Origin: Streptomyces graminofaciens
GTDB lineage: Bacteria > Actinomycetota > Actinomycetes > Streptomycetales > Streptomycetaceae
DNA: 64,000 nt
Direction: 5' to 3'
Assembly (NCBI RefSeq): GCF_030294945.1
Contig: NZ_AP018448.1
Span: forward strand, 4,494,001-4,558,000
The notes under the pieces are model-generated. The model was not told where the DNA came from. It was given only the letters and a program-made list of their open reading frames with translations, and did no database searches. This document shows, piece by piece, positions 62,080 to 64,000 of the stretch (position 1 is its first letter; every line of letters starts with the position of its first letter). The position numbers and the translations under genes were made by a program.

Positions 62080-62523
62080 ATGGATTCAGCCGCGCAGACC
62101 GCCGTGACGCCCGCGCAGGCCTCCGCGGACGCGGAAGCCGTGCAGAGATTCGAGGACCTGTCCTTCGACGTGTTCGCCAGGAACTGTCCCTCGCGGGGCA
62201 CCCTGGAGCACGTCACGGGCCGCTGGGGCGTGCTCACGATGGGCGCACTCCACCAGGGCACGCTCCGCTTCAACGAACTGCGCCGCCGCGTCGACGGCGT
62301 CAGCGAGAAGATGCTCTCCCAGACCCTGCACGCCCTGGAGCGCGACGGCCTGGTGCACCGCGAGGCCCAGCCCACCAACCCGCCGCGTGTCGAGTACACG
62401 CTCACCCCGCTCGGCCGCGAGGTCTCCGAGCGTCTGCGATCCCTCATCGCGTGCGTGGAGGACCGCATGGAGGACGTGCTCCAGGCCCGCGAGCGTTACG
62501 ACGAGGCCCGCGGCGCCCGCTGA
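62080..62523 (+). CDS. HxlR-family winged-helix transcriptional regulator
   Basis: 147 residues. HxlR pattern: [63 protein letters not shown] and [10 protein letters not shown]. The Cys in NCPSRG is at the position used by redox- or formaldehyde-sensing members. ATG at 62080 (DSAAQTAV) is preceded by GAGGT. It may be nearly leaderless. A 13-bp palindrome just upstream is the probable operator. It overlaps the convergent mutM gene by 28 bases at the 3' end. Confidence 0.9.
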   Translation: MDSAAQTAVTPAQASADAEAVQRFEDLSFDVFARNCPSRGTLEHVTGRWGVLTMGALHQGTLRFNELRRRVDGVSEKMLSQTLHALERDGLVHREAQPTNPPRVEYTLTPLGREVSERLRSLIACVEDRMEDVLQARERYDEARGAR

Positions 62524-63356
62524 CACTTCGGGCAGTAGTAGCTGGACCGGTTCATCCAGGGCCGCCGCCGCATCGGCGTGGCACAGCGCCGGCAGGGCAG
62601 CCCCTCCCGTCCGTACGCGTCGAGCGACCGGTCGAAGTACCCCGATTCGCCGTTGACGTTGACGTAGAGACTGTCGAAGCTCGTGCCGCCCACGGCGAGG
62701 GCGGCGTTCATGACGTCTCGTACATGGCCCAGGAGTTCGGCCGTGCGCGGGCGGGTGAACCCGGCGGTGGGGCGTTCGTAGTGGACGCGTGAGCGCCAGA
62801 GCGCCTCGTCGGCGTAGATGTTGCCGACACCGCTGATCAACGACTGGTCGAGCAGGGCCCGTTTGATGGTCGTGCGCTTCCGGCGCAGCGCCTGGTGGAA
62901 GGCCTCGTCGTCGAAGAGCGGGTCGAGGGGGTCACGGGCGATGTGCGCGATGACGTCGGGCAGTCCGTCGGGGGTGGTGTCGTGCAACGAGAGCCCGCCG
63001 AAGGTGCGTTGGTCCACGAACCGCAGTTCGGTGCCGAGGTCGTCGGCGAACCGTACGCGGATCCGCAGGTGCTTCTCGTCGGCCGCGTCCTGCGGCTGGA
63101 CCAGCAGCTGGCCGCTCATGCCGAGGTGGGCGAGGACCGCGATGCCGGTGTCCTCCACGGGCAGCCACAGGTACTTCCCGCGCCGGCTCGGCTCCCCGAT
63201 CCGGTGCCCCTTGAGCCGGTGCGCGAAGTCGTCGGGGCCGGCGAGATGCCGCCGGATCGCGCGCGGGTGCAGCACCTCGACGTCGGCGACGGTCCGGTGC
63301 GCCACCCAGCGCTCAAGGCCACGTCGTACGACCTCGACCTCGGGAAGTTCGGGCAC
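62496..63356 (-). CDS. mutM: Formamidopyrimidine-DNA glycosylase (Fpg/MutM)
   Basis: 286 residues. The catalytic N-terminus [13 protein letters not shown] (with Pro2 and Glu3), Lys in [10 protein letters not shown], and the H2TH region ([19 protein letters not shown]) are intact. The C-terminal zinc finger is CRRCATPM...YYCPKC. It removes 8-oxoguanine and formamidopyrimidines. Its tail overlaps the convergent HxlR gene by 28 bases. The upstream neighbour is a repeat protein running off the window. Confidence 0.97.
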   Translation of the reverse strand: MPELPEVEVVRRGLERWVAHRTVADVEVLHPRAIRRHLAGPDDFAHRLKGHRIGEPSRRGKYLWLPVEDTGIAVLAHLGMSGQLLVQPQDAADEKHLRIRVRFADDLGTELRFVDQRTFGGLSLHDTTPDGLPDVIAHIARDPLDPLFDDEAFHQALRRKRTTIKRALLDQSLISGVGNIYADEALWRSRVHYERPTAGFTRPRTAELLGHVRDVMNAALAVGGTSFDSLYVNVNGESGYFDRSLDAYGREGLPCRRCATPMRRRPWMNRSSYYCPKCQRAPRASS

Positions 63357-63408
63357 GGGGTCCTCCGGGAAGCGGCTGGGCGGGTGACGTCGGCAGCGTA
63401 CCGGGTGG

Positions 63409-64000
63409 TCAGGGGGTGTCGGTGAGGTGGCCGTCGGAGGTGAGGCCGCGGGTGCGCAGGGAGCGGGCCTCGGCCTCCTTGCCCTGGGCTGCCAGGACGT
63501 CGGCGAGGGCGTCGGCAGCGAAACGGTCGCCTCGGTCGATCAGGATGCGCAAGTCGTCGACGCGGCCGTGTTCCCTGAGCAGATCACGCAGGCGCGAGTC
63601 GCCGTCGGACCTCTCCATGAGGAACCGCACGGCCCCGTCCACGTCGCCGTGCGCCACGAGGGCGTCGACGATGTCCGAGTGGGTCCGGCTGTCCGTGCCG
63701 TGGCGTATCGCCTCGTCGAACTCGCCCCGGGCGAGGAGGAGTCGGACGAGTTCGCGGGCCGCCCATTCGTCTCCGGCCGAGGCCCGTGCCCGCAGCCGGG
63801 CCTCGTCCGTGGTCCGGCGCAGCAGCCCGGCGAGCGAGGAGGCCGCGTAGACCTCACCGGCGTCGGCCAGGGGCGTCAACAGGGCCACCGCCCGGTCGGC
63901 TTCGCCGCGCGACCGGAGCCACTCGGCGGCTTCGACGGCCGCGTCCACGTCACCGTCCTCGGCGCGTTCGAGCAAGGCGTCGAAGTCGCCCCGCTCCACG
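63409..64000 (-). CDS. Helical-repeat protein, 5' end beyond the window
   Basis: At least 196 residues of repetitive helices rich in Ala/Asp/Arg/Leu: [60 protein letters not shown] and [17 protein letters not shown]. Each unit of roughly 33-36 residues looks TPR/SEL1-like. The GTG at the right edge is probably internal, as the repeats are already running. No catalytic domain is visible in this part. It lies 52 bases upstream of mutM on the same strand. Confidence 0.7.
   Translation of the reverse strand, partial: VERGDFDALLERAEDGDVDAAVEAAEWLRSRGEADRAVALLTPLADAGEVYAASSLAGLLRRTTDEARLRARASAGDEWAARELVRLLLARGEFDEAIRHGTDSRTHSDIVDALVAHGDVDGAVRFLMERSDGDSRLRDLLREHGRVDDLRILIDRGDRFAADALADVLAAQGKEAEARSLRTRGLTSDGHLTDTP

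Overview
The window is chromosomal core DNA of a Streptomyces (or very close relative). The evidence is very high G+C, frequent GTG starts, the developmental sigma factor whiG, the regulator nsdA, four tandem type I signal peptidases, and a gene order (mutM, smc, glcP, ftsY, nsdA, amtB-glnK-glnD, ffh, rpsP-rimM-trmD-rplS, sip cluster, dprA/comM, whiG, rpsB-tsf-pyrH-frr-cdsA, rlmN) that I recognise from Streptomyces coelicolor. No prophage, insertion sequence, CRISPR array, rRNA or convincing tRNA was seen. Functional calls rest on recognisable motifs and context; no database search was possible.

Layout. (1) 1-6 kb is accessory: an ECF-type sigma factor fused to a membrane anchor and a large C-terminal domain, a membrane protein, a YceI protein, a LacI-type repressor flanked by remnants of a sugar-uptake/catabolism locus, and a RibD/DHFR-like reductase. 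(2) 6-11 kb holds polyamine/GABA-type catabolism: Tat-exported binding protein, aminobutyraldehyde-type dehydrogenase, divergent Lrp/AsnC regulator and class III aminotransferase. (3) 11-16 kb has an ABC exporter pair, VOC and LOG proteins, and a sortase-anchored (LAETG) surface protein behind a consensus promoter. (4) 15.8-20 kb is a thiamine ABC transporter operon (thiB-thiP-thiQ) under a TPP riboswitch. (5) 20-30 kb holds translation and cell-envelope housekeeping genes, an M23 peptidase, a TetR regulator and whiG. (6) 29-40 kb has dprA, comM, yraN, DUF2469, Nudix, sipZ-sipY-sipX-sipW, rplS, trmD, rimM, a KH protein and rpsP. (7) 40-49 kb has a SprT-like metalloprotein with a coupled 34-residue ORF, a methyltransferase, ffh, and the nitrogen module amtB-glnK-glnD with a clear GlnR box. 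(8) 49-64 kb has nsdA, a prim-pol-like protein, ftsY, an LLM oxidoreductase, the glucose permease glcP, smc with an unusually large hinge insertion, acylphosphatase, a CAP-domain protein, an HxlR regulator behind a 13-bp perfect inverted repeat, mutM and a truncated repeat protein.

Working together: most genes from 62.5 kb down to 15.8 kb lie on the minus strand in tight, often TGATG/ATGA-coupled operons for translation, protein export (ffh, ftsY, sip genes), chromosome maintenance (smc, dprA, mutM) and nitrogen sensing. No wholly new multi-gene system stood out. The most unusual observations are the Smc hinge insertion, the membrane-anchored sigma factor, the sipX-sipY overlap, the decayed sugar locus, the paired DnaA-like boxes upstream of yraN-comM, the tiny coupled ORF, and several strong palindromes.
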